Positions 11,660 to 17,976 of a stretch of DNA of 20,728 nt are shown here, one piece after another. This DNA comes from a virus. Numbering within the stretch: position 1 is the stretch's first letter; each line of letters opens with the position of its first letter. Location: the IMG/VR virus record IMGVR_UViG_3300001683_000068, positions 1 through 20,728 of that record; one strand, given 5' to 3'. Below the pieces are notes generated by a model. That model was not told where the DNA came from. It searched no databases and was given only the letters and a program-made list of their open reading frames with translations. The position numbers and the translations under genes were made by a program.

Positions 11660-11736
11660 TGGCGGTCCGTGAGAGATTTGAACTCCCGACATTCGGTTTT
11701 GGAAGCCGACGTTCTGCCAGACTGAACTAACGAACC
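11660..11736 (-). tRNA. trnW: tRNA-Trp (anticodon CCA)
   Basis: 77 nt with encoded CCA. Acceptor GGTTCGT pairs with ACGGACC over 7 bp (one G-U), discriminator G. D-arm GTTC-AGTCTGGCA-GAAC. Anticodon arm TCGGC-TTCCAAA-ACCGA, anticodon CCA, with a C31-A39 mismatch at the loop end. T-arm GGGAG-TTCAAAT-CTCTC. The anticodon loop and 3' half resemble bacterial tRNA-Trp. It decodes UGG. Confidence 0.92.
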
Positions 11737-11777
11737 ATTAAATTGGGAGCGCAACTGCGCCATTTTTCTGTTAATTG

Positions 11778-12236
11778 TCAATCTGATTGGGATGCTGTTA
11801 CTCTTTTTCGTAGACTGCTTGAACTGAATGAATGATCTCTGGCATTGTAGATGACTTCAATGCCTCGTTGTTCACAAATGTCTTTACCACTAAACTCTTT
11901 GTCTTCGTACTCAACTCCGATGATTCTAGCATCGATAGGTAGTACTAACAATAAGTCTCTGAGGTCTTCTTCTGTCTGATAGATAACAATTTCATCTACA
12001 TATCGTGTAGCGGCCAATTGAATCTGTCTTTCAACAATGCTTTGTACTGGGGAACTCTTCGAATCATGTCTATCAATAGTAGGATCAGTTTGTAATCCAC
12101 AAATCAGATAGTCACAATGATTCTTTGCTTCTGACAACATCGCAATGTGTCCCGCATGTAATAAATCAAATGTACTGAATGTAATGCCAATTTTCTTGCC
12201 AGCGTCCTTTAGTTCACGTATCTTATTAAAGATCAT
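11778..12236 (-). CDS. Cytidylyltransferase-family protein (glycerol-3-phosphate type)
   Basis: 152 aa. The nucleotidyltransferase signatures are clear: GITFSTFDLLHAGHIAMLSE (HxGH at residues 27-30) and SFSSSSLRKRV (the SSSxLR signature) near the C-terminus; VERQIQLAATRYVDEIVIYQ lies between. Such enzymes join CTP or ATP to phosphorylated alcohols or sugars and release pyrophosphate; T4-like marine phages often carry one of this length. It may supply an activated precursor for surface or DNA modification with the dehydrogenase and glycosyltransferases. ATGA overlap with the upstream small gene. Substrate not determinable. Confidence 0.85.
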   Translation of the reverse strand: MIFNKIRELKDAGKKIGITFSTFDLLHAGHIAMLSEAKNHCDYLICGLQTDPTIDRHDSKSSPVQSIVERQIQLAATRYVDEIVIYQTEEDLRDLLLVLPIDARIIGVEYEDKEFSGKDICEQRGIEVIYNARDHSFSSSSLRKRVTASQSD

Positions 12237-12412
12237 ACAGCGGTCTTCTTCTCAACTCTGGACTGACTCTTCTTTCGACTCGTCCCCTCCTCGGCACGAT
12301 CTTTTGTTGTTTCCTTCTTACCGAAGATTGCGTCCCAGTTATCGCTGTACTTTTTCTTGTCTACTGGGCGCTGGGCGCTACCTTTACCTCCCGACCATTG
12401 TCCGTGTGCCAT
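12233..12412 (-). CDS. Small conserved basic phage protein
   Basis: 59 aa: MAHGQWSGGKGSAQRPVDKK, KYSDNWDAIFGKKETTKDRA, then a Lys/Arg/Ser-rich end. The block SGGKGSxQRPxxKKKYxxNWDxIFGKK is shared with many small phage proteins I remember, none with a known function. Likely disordered and nucleic-acid binding. Ribosome site AGGA 8 nt before ATG. It overlaps the cytidylyltransferase start as ATGA. Confidence 0.8.
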   Translation of the reverse strand: MAHGQWSGGKGSAQRPVDKKKYSDNWDAIFGKKETTKDRAEEGTSRKKSQSRVEKKTAV

Positions 12413-12435
12413 TTTTGTTTATCCTGTATTTAATA

Positions 12436-12490
12436 TGGTGCGAAAGTAGAGACTCGAACTCTCACGTATTTCACACACGTAATAGTTTGA
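12436..12490 (-). pseudogene. tRNA 3'-portion remnant with CCA
   Basis: On the - strand: a possible anticodon-type stem with ACGT/ACGT arms, T-arm GAGAG-TTCGAGT-CTCTA (one mismatch at its base), CTTTCGC, A and CCA. A 5' acceptor strand GCGAAAG is not found upstream; that space is occupied by the end of the response-regulator gene. It looks like a tRNA whose 5' half was replaced. Confidence 0.5.
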
Positions 12491-12491
12491 A

Positions 12492-13274
12492 TTATACATT
12501 AAACATGCCTAAACTGAAATATTTATTTATAGTATCGAAACACGATTGAAGTTCATCAGATATATTATCAAATTTCTTATTCGTGTAATTCGTGTAAGCT
12601 AATGCGGCCGAAATTCTTAATGATCTATCATTGTTTTTATCTTTGATTATTTCCCCCAATAGTTTACTACTGGGATTATAACTATTTAAGAAAATAGCTA
12701 GTTTAAGTTGGAAATATTCTATTTCAGATAAATTATATTCAGTGTGCAATTGTTCTGCTAAATTTATCTTTTCTCCATATTGTGTACTTATGCAAGAATC
12801 AGATGTTGACACTGTTCCTTCATGTCTTAATATATATTCTGTAAAAAACTTTAATAACTCATTAGTAGTTATTGATTTTTCTATTGGTTTTTTCTTGGCG
12901 GATTCTGCCATTTTTAATATTTCAGAGTAGATTGTTAATTTTAGTTGTGCTAAGTTATGTGGTTTGGATACATAAGAATGCACAGATCCACTATTTATAG
13001 CATTTATTAAATCTGTAGTATTAGTACTTCCACTTATTGCTATTCTAACAATGGACGGGTATTTTCTTCTCATTTCGAGAAAAAGGTCTATTCCCGACCC
13101 TGTAGGCATGTTGATATCTGAAATTACGCAATCAATAACCTCGTTTTCTAATATTTTTAAAGCTTCTAGGGTTCCCGAAGCAAATAAACAAGAATAATCT
13201 GTATTAGAAAACTCACGCTTAAAAAGTCTTAACATCCTAGTTTCGTCGTCTACAAATAGTAGCTTACGATTCAT
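12492..13274 (-). CDS. Response regulator receiver protein
   Basis: 260 aa from ATG at 13274, overlapping the upstream stop as ATGA. Residues 1-125 form a receiver domain: KLLFVDDETRMLRLFKREF (acidic pair), CVISDINMPTGSGIDLFLEM (phospho-acceptor Asp), IAISGSTNTTDLINAINSG (switch Ser/Thr) and YVSKPHN (conserved Lys). The remaining 135 residues are helical and match no output domain I recognise; they could be a degenerate HD-type domain. The gene is markedly more AT-rich than its neighbours, which suggests recent acquisition from a bacterium. In the cell it could take phosphate from a host kinase and interfere with host signalling. Confidence 0.88.
   Translation of the reverse strand: MNRKLLFVDDETRMLRLFKREFSNTDYSCLFASGTLEALKILENEVIDCVISDINMPTGSGIDLFLEMRRKYPSIVRIAISGSTNTTDLINAINSGSVHSYVSKPHNLAQLKLTIYSEILKMAESAKKKPIEKSITTNELLKFFTEYILRHEGTVSTSDSCISTQYGEKINLAEQLHTEYNLSEIEYFQLKLAIFLNSYNPSSKLLGEIIKDKNNDRSLRISAALAYTNYTNKKFDNISDELQSCFDTINKYFSLGMFNV
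12524..12531 (-). promoter_or_regulatory. T4-type late promoter TATAAATA
   Basis: Exact octamer on the - strand inside the last codons of the response-regulator gene, 112 nt upstream of the small gene starting at 12412. It could drive the 12412-11778 pair late, but being in AT-rich coding DNA it may be chance. Confidence 0.35.
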
Positions 13275-13537
13275 GTATTTGTTACTTCGTGTTGGAACGT
13301 GTATAGGACAACCCAACTTGCAGGATTCCCAGGAGGATGATCCGCTGCACGGATTGCTCCAGTCATTGTGTGTTTGTAAACAGTGATTGTAATAGTATTA
13401 TAATCGTCTGGTTGATGAGAATGTTTGGCCCAAAAAGCAACGTGGTCCTCGCAACCTTCCCACAGGTCTAGCCATTTCCCGTATGCAGGGCCAAAAGCAT
13501 GGGCTACCGGCAGACGAGGATGTTTCTTCTTGCTCAT
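13271..13537 (-). CDS. Small hypothetical protein
   Basis: 88 aa, overlapping both neighbours by ATGA. Basic start MSKKKHPRLPVAHAFGPAYG, then KWLDLWEGCEDHVAFWAKHS and a beta-rich end (YNTITITVYKHTMTGAIRAA; SWVVLYTFQHEVTNT). The Trp-rich C-terminal half could form a small sheet. No family recognised. First of a chain of small coupled genes upstream of the response regulator. Confidence 0.65.
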   Translation of the reverse strand: MSKKKHPRLPVAHAFGPAYGKWLDLWEGCEDHVAFWAKHSHQPDDYNTITITVYKHTMTGAIRAADHPPGNPASWVVLYTFQHEVTNT

Positions 13538-13701
13538 TCGTCGTCGCTCACTGGCTCAACATACCCATTGTCCGCCAATATTTTAGTAAACTCAGAGTCT
13601 GATAAAAGTTTATCAGACAAGCGTTTTAGGATCGGGTTATCGTCATTGGTCATAAAATCCCAAAAGTCTAGCCGCTCAATATTAGGGTTATCTTTATTCA
13701 T
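13534..13701 (-). CDS. Small acidic hypothetical protein
   Basis: 55 aa: MNKDNPNIERLDFWDFMTND, DNPILKRLSDKLLSDSEFTK, ILADNGYVEPVSDDE. Ribosome site GGAG 7 nt before ATG; ends with ATGA overlap into the next gene. Very acidic and probably helical; the size and charge would suit a DNA-mimic or inhibitor, but nothing specific shows that. Confidence 0.6.
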   Translation of the reverse strand: MNKDNPNIERLDFWDFMTNDDNPILKRLSDKLLSDSEFTKILADNGYVEPVSDDE

Positions 13702-13951
13702 TATTCTCTCCAAGGTATTCCCATTCTCCCGGGGTCAAGCCGGTCATCAAAAATTCACGCTCTTCATTGTTCAGGACATCAAATGCCTGTTGAATCAGAT
13801 CGCCACTGTTGTACTCGCGCAGTCTTTTGATCAAGCCACTGCGGGAAACAGGGAGGTTCTTGCTTGCCACTGCCCCGTTCATAGTAATAAGTTTGACTGA
13901 GCAGAGTTGCGGCCCGATGTCCTGAACCTTGATTATTTGAGTGAGCATCAT
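13694..13951 (-). CDS. Small hypothetical protein
   Basis: 85 aa (start 13951 or the next Met at 13948), with a strong GAGGAGGAAGAG ribosome site. A beta-rich first part (LTQIIKVQDIGPQLCSVKLI) is followed by SRSGLIKRLREYNSGDLIQQ and AFDVLNNEEREFLMTGLTPG, then EWEYLGENNE. The latter half (NxEEREFLxTGxTPxEW) looks like an interaction helix pair common in small phage proteins. Function unknown. The stop overlaps the next gene by 8 nt. Confidence 0.65.
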   Translation of the reverse strand: MMLTQIIKVQDIGPQLCSVKLITMNGAVASKNLPVSRSGLIKRLREYNSGDLIQQAFDVLNNEEREFLMTGLTPGEWEYLGENNE

Positions 13952-14103
13952 GACTCTTCCTCCTCTTTCTGTTCATCGAGAATTCTGATGTAGGTCTTGG
14001 CATCTCTGAGCAGATCGAACTCCGCATCAATGACGTATTCGATATGCCAAGTTTTTTCTATTTTGCGAATCTCACGATTCCGATAAACGCAGACTCCTCT
14101 CAT
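13948..14103 (-). CDS. Small hypothetical protein
   Basis: 51 aa: MRGVCVYRNREIRKIEKTWH, IEYVIDAEFDLLRDAKTYIR, ILDEQKEEEES. Strong ribosome site AGGAGGAG in the tail of the upstream gene; its TGA overlaps the next ATG. Short strands followed by a charged helix (FDLLRDAKTYIRILDEQK). No family recognised; support comes from coupling and ribosome site. Confidence 0.6.
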   Translation of the reverse strand: MRGVCVYRNREIRKIEKTWHIEYVIDAEFDLLRDAKTYIRILDEQKEEEES

Positions 14104-14228
14104 GACTCCTCCTCATGGTCTGGGCAAAGTTCGCCCAGTACCTCGCACTCCGGGCAGTCCTGTGGCTCGATATCGTCGAGCGACGACCAAAGGGCTTCAA
14201 TATACTCGTCGGTAGGGGGTCTGATCAT
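14100..14228 (-). CDS. Small acidic protein with CPEC/CPDH motif
   Basis: 42 aa: MIRPPTDEYIEALWSSLDDI, EPQDCPECEVLGELCPDHEE, ES. CPEC and CPDH could bind one zinc ion. The start follows AAAGGAGCAAGCGTA; the 3' end serves as ribosome site (GAGGAGGAG) for the next gene, and the stop overlaps its start. Function unknown. Confidence 0.55.
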   Translation of the reverse strand: MIRPPTDEYIEALWSSLDDIEPQDCPECEVLGELCPDHEEES

Positions 14229-14267
14229 TACGCTTGCTCCTTTAATTTATCGCCATTTTGAGTTTTT

Positions 14268-14489
14268 TTATGAGGCTGTCCACGCGTTGTGAGTTGGTAC
14301 GAGATAACCTTTCGGACCGTAGTAACCATGTCCGAATCCGACAAGCCGCACTTTGACCAGCTTGCCGCATTTGCATTTGATTTTCCCTCCCAGCCCGATG
14401 CCCTCAACTTGCTGTGAACAGGGCAACAGCAGAGCTGCACAGCGAGGGTCGGACACCGGGAGTTGAGTTCCTGATTGGTTGCATTTCAC
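14268..14489 (-). CDS. Zinc-binding-like hypothetical protein, GTG start
   Basis: 73 aa starting with GTG at 14489, which overlaps the upstream stop as GTGA. Contains CNQSG...DPRCAALLLPC and a CKC motif in LGGKIKCKCGKLVKVRLVGF, then GHGYYGPKGYLVPTHNAWTAS. The Cys set (CxC plus the earlier C...C) suggests a small metal-binding fold. A different open frame covers the same bases, but its start is not supported. No family recognised. Confidence 0.6.
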   Translation of the reverse strand: MKCNQSGTQLPVSDPRCAALLLPCSQQVEGIGLGGKIKCKCGKLVKVRLVGFGHGYYGPKGYLVPTHNAWTAS

Positions 14490-15316
14490 TGGTTCAAGAC
14501 CCCGTCTAAATAAATCAGATGGATGAGGCTGGACTCTACGAAATCCTCAAGGAGCATTGTCTTTCTGATACGTGGGCCGCCTGCAAAGAAATCGAGCTCT
14601 ACAACGAGCGATCCCTTGTCGAACGCCTTATTATAATCGTTACTAACATAATGGAGTCCAACATTACGTCCGGCAAACTCGATGCTATAAACGTGTCGAT
14701 CATTGACTATTTCACTATTTAAGCTAGCCTCGCTTTGTCCGACTTGGCTACCTCGAATTGCGTTTTTGAATGCTACCTTAACTTGCGTCTGCTCCAGATA
14801 AGCACCAGACTTCAATTCAGCGAAGTGTGCTTCAATTCTATCCTGTTCCTCAATCCGCCTCGCGATCTGCTTTGCGAAACCATTTTTAATCGCGTAGTGC
14901 CTTTGTGTCTTATCAGTGCTGACATGAAAATTCGGCTCTCTATTGGCATTATGTCCGTAACCATGCAAACTACCGCTTCCATAATTCAACATGACGCTCA
15001 TTTTTGGCGCATGAACCCCTTTCGGTCGCTCGTGGTAAACGCCATACCTGCCCACGTTAACCAAAGTGAACCCGAGCTGACCCAGTATCTCCTCGGCCCA
15101 ACTAATCGCGCTGTCTCTGTTTTCATAAGCAGTTTGAACTTCTACTGATTTCTCCGTAGAAAATCTGATCATTTCAGCAATATATTCTTCTGCGTCTATT
15201 TCTACTGTCCTGAATTTTTTGTGTCTGCCGTTATCCGGGTCATAGCTTTTGTGGCGCTCTGTCACGCGCACTAATTCCGCTTCAACTAATTCGGTTACTC
15301 GATCTATGTTATTCAT
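14486..15316 (-). CDS. Hypothetical protein
   Basis: 276 aa from ATG at 15316, with GGAAGAG nine nt upstream and TAATG coupling to the tiny gene before it. The N-terminal third is helical and charged (NNIDRVTELVEAELVRVTER; EYIAEMIRFSTEKSVEVQTA), the middle is Gly/Tyr-rich (VMLNYGSGSLHGYGHNANRE), and the end is mixed (SIEFAGRNVGLHYVSNDYNK; LVVELDFFAGGPRIRKTMLL). No signal peptide and no recognisable catalytic motif. It is the largest gene of the small-gene chain; function unknown. Confidence 0.65.
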   Translation of the reverse strand: MNNIDRVTELVEAELVRVTERHKSYDPDNGRHKKFRTVEIDAEEYIAEMIRFSTEKSVEVQTAYENRDSAISWAEEILGQLGFTLVNVGRYGVYHERPKGVHAPKMSVMLNYGSGSLHGYGHNANREPNFHVSTDKTQRHYAIKNGFAKQIARRIEEQDRIEAHFAELKSGAYLEQTQVKVAFKNAIRGSQVGQSEASLNSEIVNDRHVYSIEFAGRNVGLHYVSNDYNKAFDKGSLVVELDFFAGGPRIRKTMLLEDFVESSLIHLIYLDGVLNQ

Positions 15317-15399
15317 TACGCTTGCTCTTCCTTTGTATTCGGTTTCCAATCCATCCGTTCACTACCACACAGGCAGCACGTAGGTGCTAGGGGATACAT
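15316..15399 (-). CDS. Mini-protein with CCxxC motif
   Basis: 27 aa: MYPLAPTCCLCGSERMDWKP, NTKEEQA. CCLCG is a zinc-knuckle-like start without a visible second half. Its TAA overlaps the next ATG as TAATG, and its last codons hold that gene's ribosome site. It may exist mainly to couple translation. Confidence 0.4.
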   Translation of the reverse strand: MYPLAPTCCLCGSERMDWKPNTKEEQA

Positions 15400-15408
15400 A
15401 GATGGGTC

Positions 15409-15474
15409 TTACTTCGCGAACATTTCTATGCATTTATCTAAGTGGTGGGTCATTGCTTCGTTTTCTTTAATCAT
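15409..15474 (-). CDS. Mini-ORF, possible leader peptide
   Basis: 21 aa: MIKENEAMTHHLDKCIEMFA plus K. Its ATG overlaps the upstream TAA as TAATG. Too short to judge by composition; the coupling is the only support. Confidence 0.3.
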   Translation of the reverse strand: MIKENEAMTHHLDKCIEMFAK

Positions 15475-15665
15475 TAGGGCATCTCCCCTTCACACATATC
15501 TATCATGAGTCCTCGATTCCGTTTTCGAGTTGACTTGCCCGTCGCTGTTTGCACGGCGGACCTCTTCTGGTCCAGCCATTCTACGTATTCTTGATACGCG
15601 TCAATGTGTTCAAGGGTTTCAAAATGAAACCACCCTTCGTTAATTGCTTCTTCACTATATTTCAT
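15474..15665 (-). CDS. Small hypothetical protein
   Basis: 63 aa from ATG at 15665 (AGGAACAAAAGAAA upstream); a GTG at 15716 would add 17 residues. Sequence: MKYSEEAINEGWFHFETLEH, IDAYQEYVEWLDQKRSAVQT, then a basic tail (GKSTRKRNRGLMIDMCEGEM). An acidic helical body and a basic C-terminal patch. No family recognised. Confidence 0.6.
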   Translation of the reverse strand: MKYSEEAINEGWFHFETLEHIDAYQEYVEWLDQKRSAVQTATGKSTRKRNRGLMIDMCEGEMP

Positions 15666-15723
15666 TTTCTTTTGTTCCTGTTCTTGTCTTAATATGCGAT
15701 TATTATCCCCTTTCACCCATTAT

Positions 15724-16365
15724 TTAATCCCATAAGTTTTCAAAGTATCGTCCAAACAATCTAAACCCGTTGGACATACGTTCTTGATGTGCTTTACTTC
15801 CCTCTCGGTCTTCCCATACAAGTTTAAGACCAAAAAGACGTTCAGTTTCATCTTTAGATTCCTCTGGTCCCATTGCTCTGTACTCGTAATAGTCGCTTTC
15901 CCAAGAGGTGCGGCACTTTTGTTCAAATGCCCAAATCATTTCGTCCATTACCCAATCCCATCTAGTGAAGTGATTGGGGTCTATATCCCCACTCTTCTTA
16001 CAATCATCCAACTGTTTCTTTGTAGGGCGAAGATTTTTAGGCACATCTTCAAAATCTATATTAGGAGCGCCATGCCCGGTTTTTTTAAGTTGTGTAAGCA
16101 TAGGCAATATGATAGGAGCAAGAGTACTATCCATACTCCAAGTATCCCAAGGGTCAATATGAATATCAACAGACTGCTCCATTGAGTCTAAGAATATATT
16201 TGCTGTATGATTGTATACAGTTTGCAACGCATCTTCAATTACTTCTAGGACTTTATCTAGGCGAGTAATATTATTCTCCCACAATATACCATACTTCTTT
16301 TCCATATGGTTAGTATGTACATTACTGACCCAGCGGTCTGGGTATGATCCAATTTTAACTTTCAT
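15724..16365 (-). CDS. Widespread phage protein of unknown function
   Basis: 213 aa from ATG at 16365, with AGGAGG nine nt upstream. The start MKVKIGSYPDRWVSNVHTNH, the middle VDIHIDPWDTWSMDSTLAPI and LPMLTQLKKTGHGAP, the block HFTRWDWVMDEMIWAFEQK and the end HQERMSNGFRLFGRYFENLW are the conserved landmarks of a protein present in many unrelated phages. I know no established function. DxWDTWSMD and WDWVMDEMIWAFE are the best conserved parts and might form an active or binding site. It overlaps the zinc-ribbon gene upstream by 11 nt. Confidence 0.85.
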   Translation of the reverse strand: MKVKIGSYPDRWVSNVHTNHMEKKYGILWENNITRLDKVLEVIEDALQTVYNHTANIFLDSMEQSVDIHIDPWDTWSMDSTLAPIILPMLTQLKKTGHGAPNIDFEDVPKNLRPTKKQLDDCKKSGDIDPNHFTRWDWVMDEMIWAFEQKCRTSWESDYYEYRAMGPEESKDETERLFGLKLVWEDREGSKAHQERMSNGFRLFGRYFENLWD

Positions 16366-16525
16366 CCAATGTTTCCTCCTGATGTGGTCCAATATGCAAG
16401 TGACCACAATGTGGGCAATAAAGGTTTGGCCAACAGGATTTTCTGTCGAACATTTGTGCCCAACTCCACCATTGTTTACATTCTTCACATGTGAAACTGT
16501 AGATTATTTCTTTACTATATCTCAA
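16355..16525 (-). CDS. Zinc-ribbon protein with TTG start
   Basis: 56 aa starting at TTG 16525, with a near-perfect ribosome site AGGAGGTG six nt upstream. Sequence: RYSKEIIYSFTCEECKQWWS, WAQMFDRKSCWPNLYCPHCG, then HLHIGPHQEETLDES. CEEC and CPHCGH make a four-Cys zinc ribbon. The start overlaps the upstream gene by 11 nt and the end overlaps the next gene by 11 nt. Related short zinc proteins are common in phages; likely a nucleic-acid or protein binder. Confidence 0.65.
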   Translation of the reverse strand: MRYSKEIIYSFTCEECKQWWSWAQMFDRKSCWPNLYCPHCGHLHIGPHQEETLDES

Positions 16526-16832
16526 AGCGGTTCACCTCCTCATTCCTCTCAATAAAGAACGTATGTATCGGGACTCGATCTACTCTAATATGCACAGCAC
16601 ATTTGACATTAGAATCAACCTTTCGTATCGAAAGTTCTTCGACCTCGATGATAGCATGTTGATTCGCGTAATCATGATTTATCGCTTCTTCGGCCAAGAC
16701 CTTGGACATATGTAGAGCTCTGGATTCTGATCCTGTAGAGAACACAAGATCAAAGACTACGTCGACATCCGGTGTTCCTCTACCTACTACTCTCTGTTCA
16801 AATACTTTATATCTATGCATGATGTTACCCAT
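16515..16832 (-). CDS. Hypothetical protein
   Basis: 105 aa from ATG at 16832, which overlaps the upstream stop by 8 nt; Met 5 (16820) is an alternative. Alternating beta-like and helical parts (YKVFEQRVVGRGTPDVDVVF; HMSKVLAEEAINHDYANQHA; VKCAVHIRVDRVPIHTFFIE). No motif recognised. Its 3' end contains the strong ribosome site of the next gene. Confidence 0.65.
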   Translation of the reverse strand: MGNIMHRYKVFEQRVVGRGTPDVDVVFDLVFSTGSESRALHMSKVLAEEAINHDYANQHAIIEVEELSIRKVDSNVKCAVHIRVDRVPIHTFFIERNEEVNRFEI

Positions 16833-16917
16833 TGACTACTATAATAAAGACCATCAGCGTTGTTATTCCAATACCACTCACGATACCGGCAATAAACCCA
16901 TTATCAAAATCTTTCAT
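16825..16917 (-). CDS. Tiny single-pass membrane peptide
   Basis: 30 aa: MKDFDNGFIAGIVSGIGITT, LMVFIIVVNG. A short acidic start and one transmembrane helix with small residues spaced as a glycine zipper (G..AG..SG.G), which favours helix packing. Coupled to the next gene by overlap. Function unknown; peptides of this kind in phages often modulate membrane proteins. Confidence 0.5.
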   Translation of the reverse strand: MKDFDNGFIAGIVSGIGITTLMVFIIVVNG

Positions 16918-17004
16918 TTTGGTGCTACTTTCTTCTCTAATTTATTATATAACTATTATCGTCTATTGAAGCGAAAAGATCAAGTGTGCCTAAGTTGTTG
17001 TTTT

Positions 17005-17679
17005 TTAAAGGGAATTTCGAGTCTTGAATAGATCGATTGTTTCTAGGAGGGTTTTCGACCAGGAGTCTCTATGTTCGACGAACACCTGTGGTTTACTATG
17101 GTCGACTGCTATGATGGTGACTAACTGAGTGATGGGTACACCCGTCCGTTCTTCCCACATAATAGCGTATGCGGATTCTTGAATGAAGTAATTTTCAACC
17201 CAAGATTTGCGTTTGGTTTTTGCTGAAGTTTTCCAGTCAACGATTGACAGTTGACCGTCGAACTCGCCGACAAGGTCGACGCGTCCAGCGACACCTAGTT
17301 GGTGTGAATACAATGCTGCTTCCTGTTCATAGATAAGACCAAGTCGACTATCTAATATAGGTTTCACTGACATGAAGTTAGCAACGACATGAGGCATGTA
17401 TCCGACAGCGTAGTCCGGATCGTTTGCCACATATTTCTCTATCATCTCGTGAACTTTAGTACCACGATTCGACGCACGAAAAGAAACCTTTCTCGCCTCT
17501 TCTTCACCCACACGTTCTTTCCATGCGGCGATATGCTCTTCCGAGAGTATCGAAAGAACAGTCGTTATGGAAGGATACCTTTCGCCGGTTGGGGTAGCGT
17601 ATGTTCTACCTGTTGACAAGGTAGTCGCTGTCAGATCATCATAACCTAACAGCGACTCTTTTCGATGAACGAATGACAT
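17005..17679 (-). CDS. PD-(D/E)XK exonuclease (RecB/Cas4-like)
   Basis: 224 aa. Motifs in order: SFRASNRGTKVHEMIEKYV (motif I with the His/Glu helix, about residues 67-85), GRVDLVGEFDGQLSIVDWKT (Asp of motif II and D-x-K of motif III) and IQESAYAIMW (motif IV, QxxxY). This is the layout of RecB-family single-strand nucleases including phage exonucleases and mitochondrial MGME1. It would trim or process DNA ends in replication or recombination. The start at 17679 is 15 nt after the upstream stop, with a weak ribosome site. All catalytic residues appear to be present. Confidence 0.85.
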   Translation of the reverse strand: MSFVHRKESLLGYDDLTATTLSTGRTYATPTGERYPSITTVLSILSEEHIAAWKERVGEEEARKVSFRASNRGTKVHEMIEKYVANDPDYAVGYMPHVVANFMSVKPILDSRLGLIYEQEAALYSHQLGVAGRVDLVGEFDGQLSIVDWKTSAKTKRKSWVENYFIQESAYAIMWEERTGVPITQLVTIIAVDHSKPQVFVEHRDSWSKTLLETIDLFKTRNSL

Positions 17680-17694
17680 TACATGGTCACCACG

Positions 17695-17976
17695 TCACCA
17701 GACTGGTTCTTGAGTAACGAAATTTGTTACATTATCGACCCGGAAACTTCTCCATCCATCATCATGTCTGTCTTGACCGATGGCAAAGTGCCACACATTG
17801 ATAACGTTTTCGTTGACCATGGGTGCATCGCGGGCGGCAGCTGATGTAGACTCGGGTAATACGTCTTCACGTAATGTGCACAACATAATCCGCTCGTCTC
17901 CATTCACCTTAGTGAACGTCACAGTACAGAGGTTCGCTTCGAGTTCTTCGATCATTTCACTTCTATTCATATTCAC
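17695..17976 (-). CDS. Small phage protein, DUF2693-like
   Basis: 93 aa from GTG at 17976 (GTGA overlap with the upstream stop); ATG two codons later is an alternative. The pattern MIEELEANLCTVTFTKVNGD, ERIMLCTLREDVLPE, then NVINVWHFAIG and WRSFRVDNVTNF is the one I recall for the small phage family DUF2693 (helix, T.TK.NG..R.M.CTL....LP, VWD...WRSFR). Function unknown. Near the middle (TSAAARDAPMVNENV) it is slightly longer than usual. It lies between the nuclease and the glycosyltransferase-like genes. Confidence 0.75.
   Translation of the reverse strand: MNMNRSEMIEELEANLCTVTFTKVNGDERIMLCTLREDVLPESTSAAARDAPMVNENVINVWHFAIGQDRHDDGWRSFRVDNVTNFVTQEPVW

Noticed and set aside
11631-11768. Small frame MAQLRSQFNG... 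reading through the tRNA-Trp gene
   Set aside because: It spans a well-formed tRNA on the same strand and has no ribosome site; the open frame is incidental.
13779-14030. 83-residue - strand frame MMRSSICSEMPRP...
   Set aside because: Lies in a second frame across two coupled small genes with good ribosome sites; composition is that of a shadow frame.
14228-14440. Alternative - strand frame ending KLKEQA with a TAATG overlap
   Set aside because: Its start is unsupported and it covers the better gene at 14268-14489; its last codons are simply the ribosome-site module of the next gene.
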